From: Malania oleifera
Lineage: Eukaryota > Streptophyta > Magnoliopsida > Santalales > Ximeniaceae
Assembly (NCBI RefSeq): GCF_029873635.1
Contig: NC_080428.1
Span: 64,041,957 to 64,105,956, forward strand
Length of the DNA: 64,000 nt
Direction: 5' to 3'
A program made the position numbers and the translations under genes. The notes beneath the pieces are model-generated. The model had not been told where the DNA came from, did no database searches, and saw only the letters and a list, made by a program, of their open reading frames with translations. Numbering within the stretch: the first letter of the stretch is position 1; the number at the start of each line of letters is the position of its first letter. Of this stretch, positions 44,636 through 54,829 are shown piece after piece.

Positions 44636-45307
44636 TTATTTAGACCACCTGGGCCTAGATCTGCCGCAGTTGTTTGATCGTCCATGCCTGTTTCCTTTGC
44701 CTCGACTCTCCATGTTCAAGGCTGAACTCGAAGTGGAGCTATGGTTCGACTGCATTCTGATTTCCTTCGTCAAAATCATACGGATGACTTCATCGAATAT
44801 AAGCTTCGATTTTCTTGCAGAGGTACTGATGGCAGTAACAACACCATTCCAACTTTTAGGCACCTGACTGAGAATCAATAGGGCCCAAATCTCGTTATCA
44901 AACGTTTTCCCGACTGAGATGAGTTGATTAGACAACTCATTGAAGTTATTCAAATGTCTGTTGAAACTTTCACCTACAGACATGTTCATTGTAAATAGTA
45001 TTTTCATGAGATATACTTTGTTTGCGGCTGAAGGCTGCTCATACATATTAGAAAGCACATCCATCAGAGACTTGGTGGGTGTTATATGCTTGATATTGAA
45101 TGCCATAGATTTCGACAACATCATTTTGATGGCTCTGAGGGCTTTTCGATCAAGCAACTCCCACTCGTCTTCATTCATGGATGTTAGCTTACCTTTCAAC
45201 GGTAAGTGCAATTCCTTCCCAAACAAATAATATTCTATCCGCATCTTCCAAAAATTGAAATTGTTTGCATTGAACATTTTGATTTTTGAGCTCTTTTCAT
45301 TTGACAT
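44636..45307 (-). CDS. copia Gag (UBN2-type), open for 223 codons
   Basis: MSNEKSSKIKMFNANNFNFW opens a typical copia Gag. It contains the conserved KMRIEYYLFGKEL, LLDRKALRAIKMML, YEQPSAANKVYLMKIL, VGESFNRHLNNFNELSNQL, SVGKTFDNEIWALLILSQVP and SWNGVV motifs, ending in a basic GKGNRHGRSNNCGR tail before a stop. This is the longest undisturbed frame of the element. Role: capsid-like shell protein packaging element RNA. Expression is unlikely without a complete element. The start is chosen as the first Met after the leader. Confidence 0.85.
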   Translation of the reverse strand: MSNEKSSKIKMFNANNFNFWKMRIEYYLFGKELHLPLKGKLTSMNEDEWELLDRKALRAIKMMLSKSMAFNIKHITPTKSLMDVLSNMYEQPSAANKVYLMKILFTMNMSVGESFNRHLNNFNELSNQLISVGKTFDNEIWALLILSQVPKSWNGVVTAISTSARKSKLIFDEVIRMILTKEIRMQSNHSSTSSSALNMESRGKGNRHGRSNNCGRSRPRWSK

Positions 45308-45466
45308 CTCGATTCATTGATCTAAGAATGGAATTAGCTCAAATGGGTAGTACAGTTGGATCTGAAACGATCGAAAACCTTAGAAATAGTTCAAGTCGCT
45401 CGAAAAATGGACTCAAAACGACTCCGAAAAGCTCAATCAAAGTTTGGTCAAACCTGATCAAACTTG

Positions 45467-45672
45467 CTGACGTGGCAGGCTGACGTGGCGTGCTGACATG
45501 GCACCTACTGACATGGCAGTGGGGTCCACATGCTGACGTGGCAATGTGGGCCCTCTGATGTCGTGGCAAGCTAACGTGGTAGGGGTGGGGCCCACATACT
45601 GATGTGGCACACTCCCGCTGACGTGGCCCGGCTGGCATGGCAATTGACTCAGCAGCGCTGACGTGGCTGATT
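45467..45672. repeat. GC-rich TGACGTGGC repeat cluster in copia leader
   Basis: About ten copies of CTGACGTGGC or close variants (CTGACATGGC, CTAACGTGG, CTGATGTGGC) in 200 bp, in an otherwise AT-rich window. On the element's sense strand they read GCCACGTCAGC. It lies between primer-binding site and gag. Confidence 0.85.
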
Positions 45673-46049
45673 CTGAGATGGCGGGTCAGAGACTGAATCT
45701 CGGGTTAACTTGAGTCTGAGAGATCTGCCGAGTCGTGTCGGGGAGTGAACCTGGTCGGGTTGAGGCTATCCAAGCGAGGAAGACACATGCAACGCGTGTA
45801 GCGCGTGAGGTACTAGTCGCCGGCGCGTGACCGGCACGTGGCGAAGCGTCCTACTCCAGTGTGGCACGTGAGGGCACGTGAGGCTTCTTCTGAACTCCTT
45901 TCGAACTCAGATTTGCACGAAACTCTTCGTCTCAACGAGTTGAATGCGATGGTGGCCTCAAAACTTTGTTTCGATCCACTAGACAAAGCTTTGATTTCGG
46001 GATCACTTCCGATCTGGCTTTTTTGCTCCAATCGGACTCTGATACCATT

Positions 46050-46168
46050 TGTTAGGAACCTGTGAGCATCCAGATCAAAGTGACACCAAAGATTTAACGT
46101 GGTTCGGTCAATAACGACCTACGTCCACGGAGCACACACCAAATATTCATTATCGCCAGAAAAATTAC

Positions 46169-46213
<45 letters not shown>

Positions 46214-46473
46214 TCCCTTCTTCCTCTTTGCTGGTTTTGAGCTTCTCACTCTTCTGCACACACCATTACATCTTCCACAACCCTCTATTTATAGGGCTTG
46301 GAATTTAAATCACAATTAAAATAAAATCAATCATGAATGGAAGTTACAATGGAGAGGTTAATGGAGAGATAAATTGCACTAATTTCAACGCGTTTTCCAA
46401 CTCAGCTCCATGAATGGTCTGCCTCTCCAACTCAGCTCTAACTCCTGGCTGTCTTCTGGTTTCAGCTCTAACA
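46050..46473 (-). repeat. copia LTR (424 bp), antisense
   Basis: Plus-strand ends TGTTAGGAACC and CAGCTCTAACA. It is followed on the left by the primer-binding site (sense direction) and on the right by a polypurine-like AAGTGGGAGAT (minus, about 46474-46485). Internal-region sequence therefore lies on both sides. Contains a (CT)n tract at 46172-46210 and TATAAATAG on the minus strand at about 46284-46293. Confidence 0.85.
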
Positions 46474-46740
46474 ATCTCCCACTTGGAGATAGAGACGCCT
46501 CCTCAACTAGTATCATGAATAAATGATGTGCTTAAAACATATGTCTTCAGGCATGAAGATCAACTGAAGTTGAACACAACTTCAGCTTCTCTATAGTTAC
46601 CATCTTCCTGTCTGCTCGATTCCTGTGGACTAATTTGATGGTTGTCATCTTCACAACTGGTGTAAAAATGACATCTCATCATTCTCGAAAGCAATATTTG
46701 CTTCTGTCTTTGCCCTCGTCAGCAGGTGCCACGTCAGCAT
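46474..46740 (-). mobile_element. copia 3' internal tail plus a stray gag-region piece
   Basis: 46474-46670 is the region that normally precedes a 3' LTR (polypurine tract at 46474-46485). 46671-46718 repeats 44464-44512 of the same element (acatctcatcattctcg, cttctgtctttgccctcgtc). A TGCCACGTCAGC-like leader piece then precedes the inverted LTR. This indicates a tandem or rearranged second copy. Confidence 0.65.
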
Positions 46741-47136
46741 TGTTAGAGCTGGAGCTAGAAGACTGCCAAGAGCTGGAGCTGAGTTGGAGAGGCGGATCTT
46801 TCATGGAGCTGAGTTGGAAAACGCATTGAAATTAGTGCAATTTATCTCTCCATTAACCTCTCCGTTGTAACTTCCATTCATGATTGATTTTATTTTAATT
46901 GTGATTTAAATTCCAAGCCCTATAAATAGAGGGTTATGGAAGATGTAATGGTGTGTGCAGAAGAGTGAGAAGCTCAGAGCCAGCAGAGAGGAAGAAGAGA
47001 GAGAGAGAGAGAGAATTGTAATTTTTTCGGCGATAGTGAATATTTGGTGTGTGCTCCGTGGTCGTAAGTCATTATTCACCGAACCACGTTAAATCTTTGG
47101 TGTCACTTTGATCTGGATGCTCACAGGTTCCTAACA
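46741..47136 (+). repeat. second copia LTR (396 bp), inverted relative to the first
   Basis: Starts TGTTAGAGCTGGAG and ends CAGGTTCCTAACA, with CTATAAATAGAGGG near 46921 and a (GA)n tract near 46997-47014. It is the reverse complement of 46050-46473 with differences, so the two LTRs form a large inverted repeat. Its right end abuts duplicated host segment G exactly. Confidence 0.85.
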
Positions 47137-47730
47137 AGAAGCATGTAATTGGACCTTAAATTTGGATTTGATTAGATTCAAATAAATCTCAATACAATTT
47201 TATACATCATTTTATCCAAACCCAGTACAACTCCAAATTTAAGATAGGGTAACAATATTTTTCCTACAAGACTAAAAATATAACGGTGAAAAAAGAAATG
47301 CATATGGATTGATATACCATTGAAATATTTGATTGTTGGTTCTAATTTTTAATTTTTTATCTAAGTTTGTAGACGTCTATTGGCTTAATCTTCATTTGTA
47401 TACCACAAAATATTAAAATTCACACACACATTTTTATACTTATATGTTTGCAAATGTAAATTTACATTTATTTCATATTTTATACACATGTTAAATATCA
47501 TACAATAATAAATTTTTTACATCTATTTTGTATTTTTATAAACAATTAATTTTTTTAAAATTCTAAAATGTCCTTGACATTTATATTCTCTATTATGTAA
47601 ATCTATATGATAGCAAAAATAGAAAATAGTTGTATTAAAATAAAAAAGAAAAGGAAATTTTGGAGGCGCCCAAAACACATGTGAGTGTCAAATTAGCTAA
47701 AAGATGTAGTGGTAAAAGGAAATCTTACGA

Positions 47731-47789
<59 letters not shown>

Positions 47790-48957
47790 ATAACTATGTT
47801 TGACAATTTACAATCAATGTTTTTTTTTTTTTGTACAATATGTTTTAGGAACAATAACAATTGTGGTTTAGTTAATTTCTCTTAATTTAAAATGATTTAA
47901 AAAGTTACACTTTTGTTTCTTTGTTCATGGGTGATCTACAAGATTAAACAATGAAAGATAATTTATCTATTAATCCACTTATCCAAAAGAGTAATAAGCA
48001 TATACCCACATAAGTTTATAACCCAAAAAACATTGCCAATTGTTGTGTGAATGATATAAATATAATGTGAGAATGAAAGTCTAGACTTAGTTTTTCTTTT
48101 TAACTTTTAATTTACCACTAGTCAAAAAAATTTTGTTAAGAAATTATATTGTTAGTCATTCTCGTGTTATTACCCTTTTGATCTTTTTACTTATTTATTT
48201 TGAGAGTTTAAATTTTAGAAGAAATAATTTTACTTGATCATAGTAATAGTCCTGAATTAGTCGAAAGAAATTGTGTATGATCGTATAAATTAGCAAAAAA
48301 GTATTCATACAACCGGCCTCACCTAGTGAGATTCGAGGTTTGGTTTTGTTATTGTTGTTTGTTGTAGGTCTTTGTCAAGTGATTTATAATATAATATTAA
48401 AGATTTGCAAAAATATTAAAAGAGATTTCCTAACTATTGCACTTTGTTTGGGTTAGGTGGTTTGGACAAAAAAGAAAAGAAAAGAAACGAAAAGAAAAGA
48501 AAGAAGGTTATTTCTTTAAATGAGTCGTGTGGATTATAATATAAATAGAGAAAAATATTGAAAAGGAAGGAAAGTAAATCTATGGCAATCTTTTTGAATC
48601 TCTTCAAAAGTGAATCGAGAAATATTTATGCCAACAGAGAGAAAAATTATCTTCTTAATAAAGAAATAAAAGGTCAAATTAGTAAAAAAAATATTAAAAT
48701 TTTCATTTGATTTTCAATTTAAATATATAATATAAGAGATAAATTACTTAATATTTAAAATTTTATGTCAAAGGTGTGATGGTTGAAGCAAAGGAGAGGA
48801 TGAAAGAAAGTATAGAAGGGGAGATGATTTACCAACAATGAAAAAGAAGGGTATGTCTAATTTTCACTCAAATTGGATAGAAATTAAAAAACCCCAAAAG
48901 TTGCAATGTCCTAAATTAATGAATTAAAAGAAAAAAAACATAGAAATACACACTCAA

Positions 48958-49035
<78 letters not shown>

Positions 49036-49125
49036 AATAAAATAGAAATGGAGGATGTTTACTATTGTTTCTACCATCATCTCAGAATCGTTCGTTCGGA
49101 TGTGTACAATCACAACTGATAAGGG
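47137..49125. repeat. left part of duplicated segment (copy G), no gene
   Basis: Near-identical to 37173-39100, with a longer (TA)n at 47736-47785 and longer (AT)n(GA)n at 48957-49032. No gene. Confidence 0.7.
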
Positions 49126-49504
49126 GTGTAAAGAGATTGTTGTTCAAGACAATTCATTTATCTTACTTCAGCATATATATATTGGCATATACAATAAAAC
49201 ATATGAATGACCTTGAACACAATCCATTTAGACCGATCAATCTCATGATTTATGATCATATATCACAAATGCTGCAAAAGAAATCAAACCAATAAAGAGA
49301 TCTCTATTCATGACAATTCGCTCATCTATTTTCTTTCCTGATTCTTATCTTAAAAGATGAATGAAGTGTCATGAGTAGGGATCATTTAGAAGACACAGAT
49401 CATACCTGCAAAGAGATCTCTGTTCATGGCAAATCACCCATCTCTTAACTTTTGAATGGTTGTATTAAGTGGATGATTGTGCCATGAACAAGATCCATTT
49501 GCAG
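49126..49504 (-). ncRNA. unit G multi-hairpin precursor (three stem-loops)
   Basis: Copy of unit F at an offset of 10,025 bp. From the hairpins through the promoter I see no substitution (G0 49126-49231, G1 49291-49389, G2 49406-49504). Both copies keep the paired arms and the compensatory change in stem-loop 1. The flanks differ by scattered substitutions and microsatellite length, so the hairpin part looks at least as conserved as its surroundings. Confidence 0.78.
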
Positions 49505-49725
49505 AAAATGTTGACAGAAGAAGAAGGAGAAACTATGCCATGGCTGGCATTCGCCATGGGAAGAGCTCTGTTTGATGTGGGGGTGGATGCCTATTCGCTG
49601 GCTACTTATAATGGGTTGCAGCTTCAAATCAAAATCTCCCTAATTAATTTTCTGCATCATAAGATTGATATTTGGGATTCTAAGTATCACGAATTCCTTG
49701 CATGCCCAAATCCCAATAAATAAAA
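49505..49725 (-). promoter_or_regulatory. unit G promoter
   Basis: Same as unit F: minus-strand ATTATAAGTAGCC at 49601-49613 and the conserved block at 49674-49714. Confidence 0.55.
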
Positions 49726-51999
49726 TAAATAAATAAGAAAAGGAAAAGACAGAAGAAATTCCTTTCTACCCTAATGAGGAAGTCACCCCATTCTCTCTCT
49801 CTCATGGATGTTGACATGGAATGCAGCAAATTCTATCATGGAAATAGGAATGCCTAGACAAACAGGCCCTGTTTGGGATGTGAGAAATGGAAAAGGAAAG
49901 CATTGAGAGAGAGAGAGAGAGAGCGAGAGAATATTTGGAGCGTGGCATTGATTATAAAAGAAAGAGAAAATAAAAGAAAATAATATGTAAAAATAGAAAC
50001 AAAGAAATTTTGGTAAATAGTAAGAACATCACATTTTCTAAAAAAGTGATGGATGTGTGGGAGACTTTATGAGACCCTTATAAAATGGCTTTAAGCTATT
50101 CACTAATTTAATGATAGCTTGATCATCTTACTCCATCCTTTCTTTTCTCTTTTTTTAAATTAGCCAAATTAATAATATGAGATCTAGACATTACTCTGAT
50201 GATTTCCATGACTAATTGTGAACCGATGCAATTAATTAGGCTTAAAACTTAAAAAAAAAATAAAATAAAAAATAAAAGGAAGATAACATAGTCATCCTTA
50301 TATATTCGTTGAGTTTGCTTAAGTGATAAGATTGAAGTTGGACTTTGATGATCTCAAGATTCCAAACTTGATTTTTCACTTATGGTTTGTCGAATGAATT
50401 ATTAGCGATGCGTCAATGGGTAAATATTAGTGTTTTCATCCTTCGGGTGCTACTTGGATGGATCCGAAGGGTTTGTAAAATTTTTTTTTCATATCTAGTT
50501 ATCAAGTAAACAAAAATTATGTATGTGTATATATGTATAACATAGATAAAAAAATTAACAAATAAAAAAAATACTTTTACCTGTTATTAACTTTGATTTT
50601 TCGTGATTTATAATTACATTACAATAAATTTTCATTTGACTTGATATTGGGAGAAAATACAATCCAAATGAATTTTCATTTTTATTTTTTTGCTTTTCTC
50701 AATAATTACATTACAATAAAAAATAAATTTATTTTCTTTCTCATTTGCCTTGATAACCAAACATGAAAATGAGGGCTATTTTATATTTTTCTTTCCTTTC
50801 CCTGATATTTTTTTGAGCTCCAAATAGGGCCTTAAGGATCTGTTTGAATCAAAGATTTTACGAGAGGAAAAGAAAGGATAATAAAAAGAAAACTCATTTT
50901 CCTTCTCTATTAGATATTCAAAAATGAAAGTTTGTTTTAATATAATTACAAATTAGGGAAAAAATAAATATTAATGATGTGTAAAATCAAAATTTTGTTC
51001 ATAAATTTGGTACGGATTTCTTGATATTTTCCTATCTTTTCCCTAATATTTTTAGAGTTCCAAATAGGACTAAAAGAAGAATGTAATTAAAAAAAATTCA
51101 TACAATGTATGAAAATAAAGACAAAGGAAAAGACAATCATGTTTTATTTTCATGTTTATTGTCACCACACTACGCAGGGTCGCAACACATAATTACATTA
51201 ATTTGTTTAAAAAGTATGTGAGTTAGATATCAAAACATTGGTAAATAAAGTGTGGTAATGAATCAAACATATATCATTTCTATTGAAATGTTGGTGAATA
51301 CTTTACAAGGAGGGGCCCAAAATTTTTTTACAACAATGTGTGAAGTGTTATTATATGAATCACATGAATTGTTACTCTTCTCATATTTCTTTTTTGTTTT
51401 TTTCAGATTTTCTCTGTGTGTGTGCATATATTCATAGGTCATTTTTCAAACAGAGAGTCTATGGACAAAATTGACATACTATTTTACTTAGTTTGGATCT
51501 AATAATTTTGAAAGAAAAGAAAATAAATGTCGTACAAAGATTTTGCATCAACCATTGATAGTATAATTGTGGGTGGTACAAAGTTAACTTCATTTTGATG
51601 TATGCAATTGAATAAGCAAAAGTTTAAATTGTAACCCTACTCCATTAGATTATCATTAGCCATGAAAGCTTAAATAAATAATGATTTATGGCAATTGAAG
51701 AATGCTAAAATAACTTTCCTTTATCAATTGTAACGTATGAAACAATCACTTGTCTTTGATAATCGAAATTTTAGGAGATGCAGAAATCAAGGAAAATTGA
51801 TTTGCATTAAAATGTATAACAAAAAAATTTATTTTCCTTGTAATGAATCAGAACGCAAGTCCATTGCAAGAAAGCTTTAAATCCTTATTTTATTGAACAA
51901 AGCACTAACTATAACAAAGAAAAAAAATTGTGAGCCCAGCCCCCTTTACAACTCCCTACAGAACTTGAACTTGCTCCTTTCGATCATACATCTATACAA
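49726..51999. repeat. flank between units G and H, no gene
   Basis: 49726-50745 repeats 39701-40722, including the SINE-like module at 50312-50475. 50745-51470 repeats the unit A and C flanks (2990-3700, 15900-16270). 51470-51999 repeats 16240-16740. AT-rich, no gene. Confidence 0.6.
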
Positions 52000-52272
52000 T
52001 TAATTTCTCTTTACAGAAAACGAAATCATTGAAACCAATTTGAGCATGATCAACCCTTGTTGCAAACCCATCCACTTGAGAATCAGCAACCCATGGAAGC
52101 CCTGACCTTGTGTATAATCTGCAAGTGCAAACCTTATATTATAAAGTAAGATACAAATTGCAAAGGGCAGACAGTTTACCTTTGCCTGCAAAGCTGGAGG
52201 CCTCAATTCAAACAGATCAGGAGTGTAAATAGACTGTTGTTCAATCCATGAATTGCCTTGAACACAGTCCAT
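52000..52272 (-). other. conserved 3' segment of unit H transcript, 90-codon frame, coding doubtful
   Basis: The frame starts MDCVQGNSWIEQQSIYTPDL and is a close relative of the 84-codon frame in unit C; most differences are single substitutions. No known domain or signal peptide. It may simply be the downstream part of the hairpin transcript. Confidence 0.35.
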
Positions 52273-52741
52273 TTACATTGATTGATCTCTTGTATATTGT
52301 ATTGTTTCAAAAGAAATCATTATAGTAAAGAGATCTCTGTTCATGGCAACTCACCCATGTGCTTCTTTCTCAATTGTGAATTTTATATATATATGGATGA
52401 AGTGCCATGAACAAGATCCATTTACCATGATTGAGAAGACATTGGCAAGCCATCCCTGTAGAAGAAATATAGTTAGAAACTATTTGTGCAAAGAGATCTC
52501 TGCTCATGGCAAGTCACCCATCCGATCTCATGACTTGTTAGGCTGTCACATGGATGACTCTGCCATGAACATGATCAATTTGCGATAATTTAGAAGAAAT
52601 TGGCCGTCTCTAAATATAGGGCTAGAAGAAATCATCAAGTCTGTAAAGAGATCTCTGTTCGTGGCAAGTCACCCATCTTGTGAATTATATATAATTCTAT
52701 TAAGTGGATGACTGTGCCAGGAACAGGATCCATTTACAATG
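52223..52741 (-). ncRNA. unit H multi-hairpin precursor (three stem-loops plus one shortened)
   Basis: H1: arms 52324-52358 and 52394-52430 (GTTCATGGCAACTCACCC against GATGAAGTGCCATGAAC). H2: arms 52486-52522 and 52550-52584. H3: arms 52641-52679 and 52704-52741. H0 has lost its loop and part of one arm (52223-52244 against 52246-52280). Order, spacing and the TATA box to the right match unit C. H2 carries GCTCATGG where others have GTTCATGG, giving a G-U-type change. Confidence 0.78.
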
Positions 52742-52970
52742 ATTTTAGTTTTCACTGAGCTAACAAAACCAAATGTTACAGAACAAAGAAATATGAGATA
52801 GAGGGAGAAGTGTGAGGGTGAAGGCCAATGTGGTCTGGTATTTATAGGGAGAGTTCTGCAGTCTCATATTAGAAATTTATTATATGGAATTACTGTCATG
52901 AAAATTTTGATCTCCCTTATTTATTGTGTACATGAATATCACAAATTTCTTACATGCCCAAACCTCTAAA
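52742..52970 (-). promoter_or_regulatory. unit H core promoter
   Basis: TATAAATA on the minus strand at 52839-52846 with the standard leader (ccaatgtggtctgg in plus). The upstream block at 52935-52966 is shortened (aatatcacaaatttcttac), having lost the ggattcta part kept by the other units. Confidence 0.6.
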
Positions 52971-53036
52971 AGGTAAAAATAATAATAATCATATTTGCAA
53001 TGCACAAAAAAGGTAAAGGGCAGCCTATGCCCATCT

Positions 53037-53085
<49 letters not shown>

Positions 53086-54781
53086 TTAATGAGTTCTTAA
53101 TTTAGGCATGCGGAATATTTGCATAACAATGCTATGTTTAGTAAAATTTTCAATGCTTTACTAGTTGGGAATTGGGATGATGACGTATTGGTATTACCAT
53201 CTTCCCAATTGACAATCACATTTATTATACTTTTTTTTTCATTATCTACACTATTAATTAAGAAATACGAGGCAATTTTTTAAAATATTTCGTTTACAAA
53301 TAATTAAATAAAATATAAATTAACTAATTGCTTGGCACATTAATTGTATCTCGAAATTGGTAAAAATATTTTATTTGAAAGCACAATTTCAGGAAATATT
53401 TTTACTTCAAATGAAGCCATCAATAAATGAATTTTAAATTCATTCTATTTATTATTTTACCAAATTAAATTTAAGTTGACTCATTATTGCTTAAATTTTG
53501 CAAACCCTATTTAAATTTTAAATGAAATAGCCTATTAGTCATTAAAAAAAAATAGTGAGAGCAAATTTGCGAGGTTGTTACTTGGATTTGCCAACCGCGC
53601 TAAGAATAAGTTAAGAAATGAATGGACAGGAATGTGGTGGGAAACTTTTAATTTGCATATTTTCCTTTGTTCTTCTTAAAATACCTATTGTGGTACAAGT
53701 TATATTTTAATTACTATAGATACATAAGTAATTTAATAACATAATTCAAATTTGGAAAAACAAAAAAAAAAAAATCTTTTGCTTCTAAGTATTTTTCCAA
53801 TTAGGATACTCTCTTTAATCTCCAAAACTCAATTTTAATTTTTTCTAAATTGAGTATTTAAAACTTTAAAATTATAACTACATACCAATCAAAAATTTTC
53901 TTTACAATAAATTAATAAAATTAAATTTTAAACCCGTATTTTTTTTTTAATAATAATATTTTGTTTAGGATCGTATGTTTAATTGAGTTTCACTTAATTT
54001 GGAATGATTTAAAAAGTTTCACTTTTGTTTCTTTGTTTATTGGAGACAAGTTTAGATAATGAAAGATAATTTATCTAGTAATCCATATCTTTTAATACGC
54101 CTTTTTTGTTAAATTCAAACATTAAATTTCTACATGAAAATTTAACAATTGATCATGGAATAAATAACATTAACTACAAGGAAAAAATAAAATTAAGAGA
54201 AATCTTAAGGTGGATAGTCTATTTATTCCTTTAAAATTAAAGATTTGAAAACTGAAGTTAAAAAAAAAAAAAATTGCTTATCCAAAAGAGTGATAAGCGT
54301 ATACCCACATAAGTTTATAACCCAAAAAAACATTGCCAATTGTTGTGTGAACATTGCCAATTGTTGTGTGAATGATATAAATATAATTTGAGAATGAAAG
54401 ACTAGACTTAGTTTTTCTTTTTTAATTACCACTAGTCAAACATTTTTATTAAGAAATTATATTGTAAGTTACTATAGTTTTGAGCTTTAGATATCATGAC
54501 CACATTTGTAAAATGCTTAAAACCCTTATTGGATAATGACCCTTTTGTTTTACCATCAACATTACTTATTTCAAATTTGATTATTTTTGCGATGAATTGA
54601 TAATATTCAACTTTTTAAGATGTTGTTAAGCATTGTTTAATTAGTAAATTTAAAATTTTCCTAGTTAGATAATAGGATTTTAAAGTTGGAGGTTACCACT
54701 TTTTAATTAAAATACAACCTTGGTATTTAACTAAAGACCAGAGTAGTAAGCCTGTTACCTTGAGGAATTAATCAAACATGT
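52971..54781. repeat. unit H upstream flank, no gene
   Basis: A (CT)n tract at about 53041-53083, then the shared AT-rich flank (17880-18490, 35130-36780 equivalents). Ends where LTR sequence begins. No gene. Confidence 0.55.
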
Positions 54782-54829
54782 TGTAACGCCCCAAACCCTA
54801 AAATAGGGTCCCGAGTATTATTTGAAATA
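54782..54829 (-). repeat. gypsy LTR start fragment, antisense
   Basis: TGTAACGCCCCAAACCC and gggtcccgagtatta resemble the outer end of the Tekay-type LTRs in this window. Cut after 48 bp by the Sirevirus LTR. Confidence 0.5.

Larger units (their letters stand above)
43673..46049 (-). mobile_element. Ty1-copia internal region with large deletion
   Basis: From the primer-binding site TGGTATCAGAGTCCG (46044-46030, minus) it runs through a repeat-rich leader, gag (45307-44636), zinc knuckle, protease and pre-integrase. It then jumps to the RT start (43993-43673: RRSTRSHVPNRRYID, LLPTDGGEPECYDEA). Integrase is nearly all missing, and RT beyond its first 60 codons and RNase H are absent. LTRs are at 46050-46473 and, inverted, 46741-47136. 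Confidence 0.85.
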
